A stretch of 64,000 bases of DNA from Diospyros lotus (taxonomy: Eukaryota; Streptophyta; Magnoliopsida; Ericales; Ebenaceae), in the NCBI RefSeq assembly GCF_014633365.1, contig NC_068348.1, positions 310,001 to 374,000 of the forward strand. The letters run 5' to 3'. Position numbers and translations under genes: made by a program. Under the pieces are notes generated by a model. It was not told the DNA's origin. It saw only the letters and a list, made by a program, of their open reading frames with translations, and ran no database searches. Below, in pieces: positions 36,201 to 49,375 of the stretch (positions are counted from its first letter, which is position 1; every line of letters starts with the position of its first letter).

Positions 36201-39200
36201 TTAATAGCCAATGATAATAAAATTCTGATAGAATTAAGCTTGGCAACTGGAGCAAAAGTCTCTTCATAATTAGGCCCTTGGGTTTGGGTAAACCCTTGAG
36301 CTACTAACCTTGCTTTGTATCTATTAATGCTTCCATTCGACTTGTACTTTACTGTGAATACCCATTTGCTGCCAACAATGTTCTTCCCTTTTGGTAGATA
36401 GACAATATCCCATGTTTTATTAGCTTATAGGGTATGCATCTCCTCCATTACTACTGCCTTCCATTTTTCACCTTGCAATGCATGATATATATCCTTAGGG
36501 ATCACTATATCATCAGTGCTTGCTATAAAGGCCTTGAATTGTGGGGATAGCTTTGTATAACCCACATAATTTGAAATAGGATTCTTAGTACGTGATCTCA
36601 CCCCTTTTCTTAGAGCTAGTGGAACATCAAGATCATCAGCCCTGCTAATTTCCAATCTTTCCATGCTGCCATTGTCATCAGTTTATGGACATACCTCCGG
36701 ATTTGACAATGGGTTTGGTGCACGAGGCCTTCTAGAATATACCAAAAAAGGTTTAACAGAAGTAGGATTGTCTTGATTTTGATCTTCTTGATCTCCTCTT
36801 GAATTAGGTACTGAAGTTTGAATTAAAGGCTGAGGTTCCAGAGCTGTCTCATTAGCAAGAGAAGTTTTCGAATTTGAGATCATAGGTAGAGACAAAGTGG
36901 AGTCCCACTGCTCCTCTGCATTAGGTACTTGCCTCTGCAGAGAGGTGGTTTGAAAAAATTATTGATTTTCTATGAAGGATACATCACAAGATATGATAAA
37001 TTTTCAGGTAGAAGGGTGACAACATTTGTATCCTTGTTGGGTAGGAGAATAGCCAATGAATATGCATTTGAAAACTTTAGGTTCAAGTTTGGATTGAGAA
37101 GGCTGATGTTTATGAACAAACACAGTACATCCAAATACTTTAGGAGACAGAGTTTAGCACCCTAGTGTGATGGGGATAGAAATCAAGGAGGACACTCAAA
37201 GGAGTTCTGAAGCCAAGAACTTTGGATGGGAGTCGGTTAATAAGGTAGGAGGATGTAAGAATAACTTCTCTCCAATATAAATTTGGAACCAAGCTTGTAA
37301 ACATAAGTGCCCTTGCAGTTTCAAGGAGGTGGCAGTTTTTTCTCTTTGCCATTCCATTTTGTTAAGGATTTTAAGGGCATAAACTTTGATGAATGATGCC
37401 ATGTTTAGCTAGATAATGACTAAAATCATTGGAAAAATATTCCTTGCCATTATCATATCTTAACACATGGATTGAGGCTTGAAAAACATTGCTTATCATT
37501 TGGTGAAACCTCTTAAACACAACATGGGCTTCATATTTGTCTTTCATTAGGAACACCCAACTAACCCTTGTATGGTCATCTATGAAAATGATGAACTATT
37601 GAGTGTTAGTTAAATTAGGAGTCTTAGCTAGTCCTTAAATGTCACTATGAATAAGATAGAAAGGTTTTGTAGGTTTATATTCATGGTATCAGAACCGTGA
37701 ATCTGATACCATGAAAAATAAACTGAGTGGGAGTTCTAATGGGAGGAAATAACTTCCATGAATTTCATTAATCTATGAGATGTAAATATATACACAAAAG
37801 TTCCTAGAAAATCTCCTAAAATTTTGGTCTTAGATTACAACAACATATTTTCATATTAGGATTAGCATTATTATAGGATTTACTTATTTGTTTTAAGGAA
37901 TATCCTTATCTCTTTATCTCGGAAGTCTTCTCTTCTTTATCTTCTCATGTGAAACTTGAATTCTTCCTCTTTATCTCTCCAACAAATATCTTGTGATAGA
38001 TGGATGGGCTTTTGTTTCTAAGTGACTTGTTAACCTGTGATGTAACTTATGCAGCATAATACAATGCAAATGATGTATGAAATAATTTACAAAGTTTTGG
38101 AAGAGGTAGGGCTTGAAAAGAAATATGAGCCTCAAGACTATTTAAATTTCTTCTGCCTTGGCAATCGTGAAGCTCAAGACAGAGAAGACATTTCAAATGC
38201 AGCAAATACCACTGCCAGTAATACTCCTCAAGTAAATTTCTCTTCTACCCTACCTGCCCTTTTGCATATCTCCTATGTGCTACCTATTTTAAAACTCCTT
38301 TATATTTCCATTGATCATCTGCTGCTTGCATCTCCTTTTTACCCAGGCACACACCCAAAAAAACAGACGTTTTATGATATATGTCCATTCAAAAGGAATG
38401 ATTGTGGATGATGAGTATGTGATACTAGGGTCTGCAAACATCAACCAACGCTCCTTGGAAGGTACTAGAGACACTGAGATTGCAATGGGAGCATATCAAC
38501 CTCACTATACTTGGTCAAACAGAAACTCCATTCCACGAGGGCAGGTATCGTCTCATATATAGTATTCTGTTCAACTATTTTGGCTTAAGATTGGTGGTTT
38601 CCCACGGACAACAATTCCAAGACTAAGATAAATCAAGCTTGATATCTTCCTATTATTTAAAATAGATAGTGCATCTAAATCTGGATTTTCTCTTTCTTTT
38701 CTACTGCTATTTTTCTATATTAGTGAATGTCTTCACTCATATGGATAAGCATTTCAGCTTCAAATTTTCCCTTTTCTCAATTTGAGCAAAGCTGTTGAGG
38801 TGAAACTGAAATGGACATAAAGGGCTCTCTCTCTTATCAATGTTATATGGCAAAGTATTTGTGAGAATTTTGTGTCACATGTCTAGGCTTGTGTACTTTT
38901 AAGTAATTTCTCTAATACACTCTGCAAAGTTAATTATCACTTCTGATGCATAGCCTTGTCAACAACTCTTAACACGTGTCTATTTTTATTTACATGTGTT
39001 GAACCATGCCAAATTTGTGACAGGCAACTCTTTTGTTACAACCCATTTGCAGGTCCATGGATATAGAATGTCATTATGGGCAGAACATATTTGTGCTGTG
39101 GAGGAATGTTTTAGACAACCAGAATCTCTGGAATGTGTGAGGAGGGTTAGGTCAGTGAGTGAGCTGAACTGGAAACAGTATGCAGCTGATGAAGTGACAG

Positions 39201-39358
39201 AAATGAAGGGCCATCTTCTCAAGTACCCGGTTGAAGTTGATCAAATGGGCAAAGTGAAGCCTCTTCCGGATTGTGAAACTTTCCCAGATTTGGGTGGGAA
39301 AATTATTGGGAGTCTTGGGGTAGGACCTATCAACATAAAAGAAAATCTCACCATCTGA
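18258..39358 (+). CDS. PLD: Phospholipase D, beta/gamma type, with one in-frame TGA
   Basis: This enzyme family hydrolyses phospholipids to phosphatidic acid; it is Ca2+- and PIP2-dependent. Exons: 18258-19202, 23851-23967, 24427-24621, 32538-32786, 32873-32941, 33043-33190, 33488-33636, 38055-38231, 38347-38544 and 39053-39358. Together they give 850 codons plus stop in one frame, the normal length for PLD gamma. The ATG chosen ([10 protein letters not shown]) opens a short N-terminus before a C2 domain (about residues 28-165). Catalytic motifs are HKD1 HQKTVIVD (H363, K365, D370), IYIENQYF, and HKD2 HSKGMIVD (H697, K699, D704). The protein ends with the conserved IKENLTI. The anomaly is codon 270 (19065-19067), a TGA within [16 protein letters not shown] where relatives have a basic residue. 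Everything downstream stays in frame. Intron 7 starts with GC. Introns 1, 3 and 7 are swollen by transposons. It may be a recent pseudogene, a null allele or a sequence error. Confidence 0.92.
20130..20480 (-). mobile_element. LINE (L1-type) 3' fragment in PLD intron 1
   Basis: The minus strand carries a degenerate stretch reading [15 protein letters not shown], then a K/E/R-rich stretch and an [12 protein letters not shown] end. This is the usual 3' terminus of plant L1-type non-LTR elements (RWFGHVKRRP...GRGRPK...). Several stops are present. The same family appears at 26260-26688/31685-32085 and at 53270-53500. Confidence 0.6.
22100..22440 (+). mobile_element. Ty3/gypsy pol fragment in PLD intron 1
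   Basis: The reading frame passes from an [20 protein letters not shown] linker to [29 protein letters not shown], and then after a stop to [15 protein letters not shown]. This order is the RNase H-to-integrase junction (HHCC zinc-binding region) of gypsy elements. The rest of pol and the LTRs were not recognised. The neighbouring 20560-22090 has LTR-like features (a TATATAAA stretch, a purine-rich TGAGGGGGAG on the minus strand) that I could not resolve into paired ends. Confidence 0.6.
25019..25475 (+). repeat. Probable solo LTR remnant with internal duplication, PLD intron 3
   Basis: Two adjacent copies of a roughly 75-bp unit (25019-25090 and 25091-25165) both contain TGTTGGGAGT, a typical LTR start, and AAATAAGAGATAAG. 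Further on are a TATATATAACACACTTGTGTTCAATAAAAG-like stretch near 25280 (TATA plus polyadenylation-type signal) and a possible end near 25475 (CTAAAACA). No second copy and no target duplication were found, so this is tentative. Confidence 0.35.
26260..26688 (+). mobile_element. LINE reverse-transcriptase fragment, 5' half
   Basis: The decayed frame reads [17 protein letters not shown], an L1-type reverse-transcriptase active-site block ([11 protein letters not shown] in relatives). Traces of the downstream ESK...[12 protein letters not shown] region follow. It stops exactly at the target duplication of copia C and continues after it at 31685. Confidence 0.65.
26689..26896 (-). repeat. 3' LTR of copia C
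   Basis: Begins TATTACAAAAC and ends TTTCTACA as read on the + strand. Pairs with 31472-31679. Confidence 0.93.
26904..30455 (-). pseudogene. Copia C pol (protease to RNase H), frameshifted
   Basis: The minus-strand blocks are as follows. At 30455-29739 there is a linker, protease [11 protein letters not shown] (D-L-G instead of D-S-G), and the GAG-pre-integrase region ([19 protein letters not shown]). Degenerate integrase lies at about 29690-29070. A Ser/Glu-rich linker lies at 29068-28703. Reverse transcriptase at 28660-28013 has [15 protein letters not shown] and [11 protein letters not shown] plus RNase H at 28004-26904 has [29 protein letters not shown] and [14 protein letters not shown]. 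The last two blocks are separated by a frameshift near 28010. It is not translatable as one protein, but the last 366-codon block is open. Confidence 0.88.
30456..31454 (-). other. GC-rich leader of copia C lacking gag
   Basis: Between the primer-binding site and the protease there is about 1 kb of Pro/Ser/His-codon-rich, GGCGG-rich DNA. It has no gag core and no CCHC zinc knuckle in any frame. Open frames (for example minus 31416-30907 and 31513-31007) overlap each other and look compositional. The base composition differs from the AT-rich rest of the element. Confidence 0.6.
31472..31679 (-). repeat. 5' LTR of copia C
   Basis: Pairs with 26689-26896. The primer-binding site directly adjoins its low-coordinate end. 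Confidence 0.93.
31685..32085 (+). mobile_element. LINE fragment, 3' half
   Basis: It resumes the LINE interrupted at 26688. The frame reads [17 protein letters not shown] after the insertion site, then a degenerate MRCD...HVSRRP-like stretch and a PHGIKA terminus. Stops are frequent. It matches the usual L1-type end in plants (RPAMLYGTECWAVK...). Confidence 0.65.
34725..34963 (-). repeat. 3' LTR of copia D
   Basis: 239 bp, shorter than its partner by one internal deletion. Confidence 0.9.
34964..37680 (-). pseudogene. Copia D pol remnant (integrase to RNase H)
   Basis: Minus strand: the integrase entry [10 protein letters not shown] and [17 protein letters not shown] lie near 37670-37540, then [16 protein letters not shown] and a broken central region. 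An Asn/Gln-rich linker runs to about 36690. Reverse transcriptase at 36664-35735 has [33 protein letters not shown] and [13 protein letters not shown]. RNase H at 35419-34970 has [14 protein letters not shown] and [12 protein letters not shown]. Stops and frameshifts are frequent. Confidence 0.85.
37712..37984 (-). repeat. 5' LTR of copia D
   Basis: 273 bp. Pairs with 34725-34963. Confidence 0.9.
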
Positions 39359-40993
39359 TCAAACCAAGCTTCCCGGCCACCAGCCTCATTCAAATCCATT
39401 ATGCTAACACTGCACAAGATGTGCCTCTGTTCAAGTGCAATGCATGCCCAGTATTCATTCTCTTTTCCTTTCTTTTTTTTTTTCGTTTTTGTTTTACTAT
39501 TATTAGGTTTTTTTGTGGTAGTGAAATGACTAGTGAAAGCGTTTTAGACGTGAGTGTAGGAATTCTTAGAATTCTTGTATATTTACAGCACATATTTACA
39601 GTTATATTTATGGTGAGTCTTGACACCTTGCAAGGAAACTATCAATCTATCTTCTAAGGAAATTAGCTATTAAGGAAACATAAACAATTAGGCAGCTAAT
39701 TGATACAGAAAAAAGACTAACTGTACATTCTATATCTCCATTAGAAAACATAATTTTCTGCATTCAATGGTGAGCCAATTAGCTGAGTAAGTCTTCTATT
39801 TTTTTTATTCCAACAGTGACTCCTAAGCTTGCTTGTAACTGTAAGTTTCATGTATGAAACCATTTTTGAGTAGCTGATTCATTTTAATCCTCATGGTATG
39901 GAGAGAGATCAGCAACATTAAATGTATCAGCAATATAATAGTTTTAAGTAGAAATTAAATTGAATCTCACATTGGATGGGGACAAAGCAACACTCTTATT
40001 TGGAGCACTATATAAACCCCAGATACAAGGTTTTCTTTGTTATTATCTTTTCTCTAGTTGCGAATTCTCAAGTGTGTGGGTGTTCTATATTTTTGAGATG
40101 GTGATTTGGCCAATGGTAGCCGTAGTGGGGTTATTAACCTCGCCTAGATCGACAGCCTTCTAAGACGTCCCTGCATCACATACTTATGAGATCAGTCAAT
40201 GTTTTTCAATAGGTATGTGAGTTTTGTGGCCTGGTTATACAATTGATCCTTCTGCTTTGGCTTTCTGGGTTGACGGATTTCCTTTTTCTTTTGTTGTGTC
40301 TTGTACTTGTAACCTGGTCTTCCGGTTCGTTTGGTTTTGGGGTCGCTTTGTTTTCTTGGTTTTACTTGGTTTGCTGCTGTTATGGGGGATTTTTTCTTTT
40401 TTCCTGGTGCGCAGGGGGTCTATGCAGTTTGGCGATGGTGCTAGGAGTTTGGTTTGGATTTCTGGTTCTTGATCTGCTTTGTTATTTGAATGCAGTTCGT
40501 TTTTGTTGCATTTGGGATCTGTATGTTAATAATGGTCATCAGCTGTTATTTTGAAGCCTTTCTGGAGGGCAGCTTCTGGGGGTTAAGGGCAGTGGGGCGG
40601 TGATTGATTAATAATAACTTGCTCAAAACATCAGAAAATGGATGGATTGCTCCTCCGTTGAGGCAGTTTGTGTAAAACAATTGCGTGTGGCTTTATAGAA
40701 AGAGGAATTAGTAAAGGAATGAAAATGGAAGCAGCAAGGTCGGCCTTCAGTCCGGAGTAGTAGTTTTATTAAAATATCAAAGGGTGTGGCATTGCCGGCG
40801 CCCACGCCATTACCACACTTAGGCGTTTTCTCCTTGGACGTGGTTTTTTCCAGTCCTAGGCTCCTAATTTACATGATTGTTATTATCATTACTGAAGACG
40901 TCCTCCAACTTAATTTAGGCAGCAAGAACAACTTCATCATCTTCTGCCATAATTGAAGCTCCTCCATCTGTGTGCAGACTGCAGAGTAGTAAT
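39359..40993. other. Intergenic region between convergent PLD and subtilase genes
   Basis: It holds the 3' flanks of both genes. A TATATAAA motif at 40008-40015 lies 33 bp after a CTCACATTGG motif (39965-39974), but no RNA gene or ORF with recognisable homology follows. The T-rich open frames at 40224-40554 are hydrophobic by composition only. Confidence 0.5.
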
Positions 40994-44429
<3,436 letters not shown>

Positions 44430-45762
44430 TGGGAAGAACTCAACAAACTCTTAATTCCAATCCTATTTGCTCCCACGAGCTTCTGCTGTCAGGTATGTGC
44501 GTGCGTGTGTGTATATATAGTATGTACAAACCAGCTGGTGCCTGCCTGCGATGGATCGAGGCTTGGTAATTTACGCTGATCAGCATATACATATATGTGC
44601 TCCTCGGTATCTCCAGCTTACAACGACAAGTGTTGACAACCATCAATGGATAACTCCTATGTGGTATCAAGCAAACTAACAAATCCCATCCATAACCTGC
44701 GACATGCTTTTCAAAGGATAAAACCATATATATATTTAATAATGCTACATATCTAATCTATATATATGTACGTTCGTATAGGCTAGGCCGGCCATACATT
44801 GGTAATGTTTATGTATGTATAACTCATGCAAGGGAACTTCAAACTCATCAAGGGTAGTGGCATCCTTGTGATGAGTTACTGATAGCGATTAGGTCTAAAG
44901 GAATGAAAATTTCTTTTAATATATGATTAGTAATGAATCACAACATATATGAAAATTAAATTGCATGTATGTATATATGTTGTTTTATATTTATAATAAT
45001 ATAATAATATGCCACTACTCTTAAAAACATATATGGGTAGGAAGGAAGGAAGGAAGGAATATGTCGTTGGGCTTGATGTAAATGATTGGTGGGCCACAAA
45101 TTCTATATTCTCTAAATTTGATCATTTATGTGATATCATTTTAGTTTATATTGACTCTTCAACTTGTCAATATAAAGATATAGTCTTCCAAAAATCAAGT
45201 ACGATATTTATTATATTATTATTGTATTGTTCTTAAAAAAAATGACTGATTTAAGTATTGAAAAATTTCTCTAAGTATTAGATTCTGTACTCTTTTTATA
45301 GGAAGAACTAGTTTAGATAAGTTTGGATTTAAAAATTACTAAGACTATCTTAGAATTGAAAATAACTTGAAAAGAGCACACTATATCACGGATTAAGTGG
45401 TGATCAATCTTAAAATCCTCATCATCCATATATCTCTTTAGTTGAAATATCTTGTATTTTGAAAATCGATAAATCTATTTGGATAGAATCTATCCGGATA
45501 GAAAGACATTTAATACTTGTTTTATATTATTTTAATTATATTAAACAAAATAGAAAGACAATTTTAACCTTATAAAAATTTTAACTCTTCACTCGTCTAA
45601 AACTCCCGCCTAAAACTACTGCCCAACATATTAAAGTTGCACATTTCCAAAGTAAAAAAAATTTAATTATGAAAATGAATAATGACAAAGCAAAAAAAAT
45701 TAGTTATAAAAATAAATAATGACAATCATCTGTGTTGAAGTCCACCCAATGTGGGCGGATTA

Positions 45763-45867
45763 CATCTTAGATGCAGCCCGCTACTGTATCATGCAGCAGG
45801 CGCAGCGGACTGCATGTTAGATGCAGTCCGCTCTGCATCTTAGGAGCAGCGGGCTGCATCTAAGATG
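45763..45867. repeat. 105-bp hairpin-forming repeat cluster
   Basis: A perfect 20-bp inverted repeat (45763-45782 against 45848-45867) encloses further copies of the same GCAGTCCGCT / AGCGGACTGCAT words, with another partial copy at 45892-45915. It is locally GC-rich within AT-rich DNA. No target duplication was recognised, so it may be a degenerate MITE or a small tandem-inverted array. Confidence 0.6.
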
Positions 45868-46370
45868 TACTTCGCCAGCATTGTATTTGGCGGACTGCAT
45901 TTAGATGTAGTCCTATCAGAAATTGGGGGTTGTTTGAATTACTGGACGAGTTTCATTACTGATATTTTTGTTATTTGATGTCTTTAATGATCTCGTGCGT
46001 CAATCAATTCAAGCAAAGTAGAATAATTTGTATTTAAAGCCATTATGACTCTTGAGATTCTAAAAATTTATTAACTCAGGTGAGAGACTAAAATTTAAAT
46101 TTAACAAGGAAGAGAGAGATTGAAATTTTGACTTGTGAATAGAAAAGGTATTGTTGGTAAATAAAATATTAAATGACATTCTTATCCTAACATCAATAAT
46201 TGAAATGACAAAAAAGACAATTTTACCTGGACCGATTCTATCCAAATAGCAAGGCCCTTTGAAAATGCCCCCACCCCATCTTGACTTGGCCCATCCATTT
46301 CTCATTTATATATACTATGTTAAGACACAAGATATTGATGTAGAATGTTTTCATAAATGTCAAAATTTTA

Positions 46371-46895
46371 GGCTGCGTTCTCTTTACTTTTCAATTTTCA
46401 ATTTTGAGTTTTGAATTCATTTTCAGTTTTCTATTTTGGTAGTTTATTTTTAGAAAATTGAAAACGCGTTCTCTTTGTCATTTTGAAAAACTATTTCTTA
46501 AAACAGAAAATTAGAAAACACGTTCTCTTTGAAATTTTGAAAATAATTTTTTAATTATATTTTATTCAATAAATTTGATTATTTAGTAAATTAAAAATAT
46601 TTAATGTTTATAAATTATTAAAAAATATCTACATTTTAAAGTTAATGAATTTTGTAATATTTTTTTCATTATAATAATAAAATATGAATAAATAAATAAA
46701 TAAATGTATTTTAAATTTTGAGTTTATTTTGGATGAAAACACTCAAAAACAACTTTTTATTGTTTTGAGTTTTCTTTATAATTTTTTTTTTGTTTTCAAT
46801 AATATATTTTAAAAAACAGTAAGGAGAACGCGTTTTTATTATTTTAAAAAATTAAAAACTAAAAATAATTTAAAAACAATAAAGAGAAGGCAACC
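46371..46895. mobile_element. Tourist-like (PIF/Harbinger) MITE
   Basis: The terminal inverted repeat is GGCTGCGTTCTCTTTA on the left and GGTTGCCTTCTCTTTA on the right. The target duplication TTA lies at 46368-46370 and 46896-46898. GG-initial termini and a TWA duplication are the hallmarks of PIF/Harbinger-derived MITEs. Internal AT-rich DNA carries further GCGTTCTCTTTG copies at about 46464 and 46520. No ORF. Confidence 0.7.
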
Positions 46896-47480
46896 TTAAG
46901 TGTTTTTAAATATCATTTTCAAAATTCTTATTATGCATGACAAACGGAAATGACATTTACACCCTGTGGTCAGGCAGAAGACAAAGCATAAAAGTATCAG
47001 AAATCAAAGGTCGGACCAGGCCCAATCAATCTGCAATACTTGTGATGTGGAGTTAATTTGATGGCACTATGGAGCCCATTTCCCATTAATTAGGAAGTGG
47101 GGGTGTTAGGTTCTAACTCACACAGGGCATAATATATATTCCAATTTAATTCTTCCTTTCCAACATTAATACAAATTTAGATTAGTTATCTTATATCTCT
47201 ATATTTATCTGCGACATAAACGCACATTAATTATAATTATAATTATAATTAATTCATGTTTCTTTAAACTGATGAAATCATCTAAATTACCCAACCTACT
47301 CAACTATGATTTGAAGAACTCGTTATAGGTTTATAACCCGATTATTCAATATCAAGTGAAAGTGGGGCCGGCGGCGCCACCAATCCATAAGAACCGTCCG
47401 TTGGTGGTGCAGAAAGAACGACTGGCTTCTTCATTTTTCTTCTTCTGCTTTTGTGTTTGGTTGGGCGAGAACTTGGTTGG

Positions 47481-47545
47481 GGGCCCACCAGCTTTTCTGG
47501 TTCCCGGTATATGTGGGCCCACATCCGAAAATAGTGGGGGCCCAC
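47481..47545. promoter_or_regulatory. Cluster of class I TCP / site II motifs (GGNCCCAC)
   Basis: GGGCCCAC occurs at 47481-47488. The palindrome GTGGGCCCAC is at 47513-47522, matching the motif on both strands. GGGCCCAC occurs again at 47538-47545 with GTGGG just 5' of it. GGNCCCAC is the known binding consensus of class I TCP factors. The cluster lies about 750 bp beyond the 3' end of the TCP gene and about 3 kb upstream of the subtilase start, so the target gene is unclear. Function is inferred from motif match only. Confidence 0.45.
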
Positions 47546-47673
47546 CAGATAAAGGGTCTTTTGGGCCCCCCACTCCCAGGCCCAATCCTCTTCTTGACAG
47601 CTGGACGTACGTTCGTTGGAGAAAGTTTTGCTTTTTTATTATCTTGCCTCCAAGCCCAAGCACGTGCGTGTTG

Positions 47674-47674
<1 letters not shown>

Positions 47675-47710
<36 letters not shown>
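47675..47710. repeat. (CT)n microsatellite
   Basis: Eighteen CT units just downstream of the GGNCCCAC cluster. The arrangement resembles a promoter plus 5' UTR but no coding sequence follows on the + strand. Confidence 0.95.
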
Positions 47711-47711
<1 letters not shown>

Positions 47712-48283
47712 ATTGGGTTTGGGTTGTGTGGAGAAGAGTAGGTTTGGGGTAGGGAGTGGGGACACCCAACCCACTACCGTCCGTTCCCCATCTAACACGT
47801 GCTTCTCGGCCTATTCTCACGTGCCTTCTTCCCCACCCACCCCGCACGCCCCAATGGATCCCAATTCCCATTTATACATTTAATAATTTCTAATGAAAAG
47901 AAACCAAAATTAACAACAAATTTGTATGCATTTGGAGTTGATAAAGAAAAAAATCAAAATCTTTTTATTCACAATTACATGACAGGACAAGGTAAGGAAG
48001 GGAAGGGAGGACATGGTCAAAGGATAATCTTTTCAGCTTACAAATTACATTTGAAAATTTCATCTTTACTAGATATAGCTGTAGGCTATAGCTAACCACC
48101 TACTTGGGACTTGGAGAATTGAGTCGAGAAACTAGCTAACAGTAGAAGAATGACCCCCCAAAAAACACAACATGAAAACAAACAAAATTAGAGAGAGAGA
48201 GAGAGAGAGACCCAACCCAACAGCTGATAATAGATGTTTTCATAGCTTAATAATTTTGTTATTAGTATTAATTGTTAATTAAA

Positions 48284-49375
48284 TTAACTAATTGAGGGTC
48301 TTGAAGAAGAAGAAGAAGCAGAAGCAGAAGAAGTGGGGTGTGTGTGTTGATTCCCCCTTCCACCCATAAACTGAAGTTCCTTCTTCTCGTAGATCTCCAA
48401 CGAGAAGTCCCTCAGGCTCAGCATCTGACTCCCCGAGCTCACGCTTGCCGGAGCCATGCTCGATTTCTTCTTCCCCCCGCTTTTCCCGCTCCCGCATACC
48501 GCTCCCGACGACGACTGTGTCTGTGCCCCCCCTGCCACCAACGAAGAGATCGGCCGAGCCGCCATGTTCAAGACCGGCGTCACGCCCGGTGATATTGTCC
48601 ATAACTGTGGCTGCTGCTGCTGCTGGTTCAATCCCGACGGAACCCCTGCCGCCGCAGGCATCATCCAGAAGGCGTTCGAGGGTATCATCATCCCGGCGTT
48701 ACTCACTGTCCAAATCGGGACCAACCCTTGAGGCGCGACCGGCGCCAACCCAGCCGCCTGGGAAACGCCCTCGCTCGCCGGGGCTACGTCGTAAAACTCG
48801 CTATTCGACGGTCGTCGCCGCTTCTTGTGAGCCGTAGAACCTTCGCTCTCTTGGTTGGCCGAAGTCGTGGGTATTTTGAGGGTTCCGCCGACGGAGACGG
48901 CGATGGCCGGGACGGTCCCCGTCCCGGTGGCCTCGATGATCGCTTGCTCGGCGTGTTCCAGGAGCCACCGAACGGTCTCGCCGTCGGACCTGTGACCCAG
49001 TTCGCGAGTCAGCTGGAAGATTCGGGCCGCACACGTGGCGGGAATCCGGATCCTCCGGCCGCGGCCCTCCACCTTGGTGTGGCGGTCCTTGGTGGATGAT
49101 CGCCGGGAGGTGGTGGCGACAGGCATAGGCATATGCATCTGCATCAGCGGCACCATCCCAATCGGCGGTTGAGCTGCTTGTTGTGTTGGATTGGAGTTGT
49201 GGGGTTTGTGATCCTCCTCGTGTTCTTCCTTCAGAACCAGTTGGCGGTCCAAAGACGAAGCCTTTGCGACTCCACTGGCGTGGCTACTGTCTTCAGGCTC
49301 GGCGGCACTGTTGCTGAGATCAGACGTACCGCCATCGTCATCCGGTTCAAAGTCGGGCTCTGGAAAGGACGACAT
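48284..49375 (-). CDS. Class I TCP transcription factor (TCP9/TCP19-like)
   Basis: This is a single-exon nuclear transcription factor of 363 residues. The start is ATG at 49375-49373 ([10 protein letters not shown]); the open frame extends five codons further upstream, but only to a TTG. The acidic N-terminus is followed by the TCP domain at about residues 94-148: [20 protein letters not shown] is the basic region, then [20 protein letters not shown] and [11 protein letters not shown] form the helix-loop-helix. The post-domain block [20 protein letters not shown] is the feature that suggests the TCP9/TCP19 branch. The C-terminal half is Gln-, Ala- and Ser-rich with a [11 protein letters not shown] stretch and a terminal run of Ser. 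Class I members bind GGNCCCAC and usually promote growth; the class follows from the domain. The 27-G homopolymer lies 226 bp upstream of the start. Confidence 0.93.
   Translation of the reverse strand: MSSFPEPDFEPDDDGGTSDLSNSAAEPEDSSHASGVAKASSLDRQLVLKEEHEEDHKPHNSNPTQQAAQPPIGMVPLMQMHMPMPVATTSRRSSTKDRHTKVEGRGRRIRIPATCAARIFQLTRELGHRSDGETVRWLLEHAEQAIIEATGTGTVPAIAVSVGGTLKIPTTSANQESEGSTAHKKRRRPSNSEFYDVAPASEGVSQAAGLAPVAPQGLVPIWTVSNAGMMIPSNAFWMMPAAAGVPSGLNQQQQQPQLWTISPGVTPVLNMAARPISSLVAGGAQTQSSSGAVCGSGKSGGKKKSSMAPASVSSGSQMLSLRDFSLEIYEKKELQFMGGRGNQHTHPTSSASASSSSSRPSIS

Larger units (their letters stand above)
34725..37984 (-). mobile_element. Ty1/copia retrotransposon D, deleted copy in PLD intron 7
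   Basis: The LTRs have TG...CA ends (34725-34963 and 37712-37984). Target duplications AATAT lie at 34720-34724 and 37985-37989. A TGGTATCAGATTCACGG primer-binding site starts at 37711, and a GGGGGGAGTG purine tract precedes the 3' LTR. The 3' LTR lacks about 34 bp present in the 5' LTR near 37860. The body begins directly in integrase, so gag and protease are deleted. Antisense to PLD. Confidence 0.92.
44430..48283. other. Intergenic region between subtilase promoter and TCP 3' end
   Basis: This includes the subtilase upstream region (44430 to about 46000), which has short AT microsatellites and no clear TATA choice. It also holds an inverted repeat (45763-45867), a MITE (46371-46895) and a GC-rich patch at 47340-47830 with GGNCCCAC motifs and a (CT)n run. 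Open frames across 47342-47871 overlap on both strands and follow the GC-rich and CT-repeat composition, so no gene is called. Confidence 0.55.

Noticed and set aside
39960..40050. CTCACATTGG motif 33 bp before TATATAAA, resembling a plant snRNA promoter (USE plus TATA)
   Set aside because: The spacing fits a Pol II snRNA gene but the following sequence matches none of U1, U2, U4 or U5 as I know them. The same motif pair also occurs in LTRs.
40224..40554. Two overlapping hydrophobic ORFs after PLD
   Set aside because: T-rich DNA yields Leu/Phe/Cys-rich translations; no start context or homology.
47342..47871. Overlapping ORFs in all frames near the GGNCCCAC cluster
   Set aside because: No frame shows homology, and the frames follow GC-rich and CT-repeat composition on both strands.
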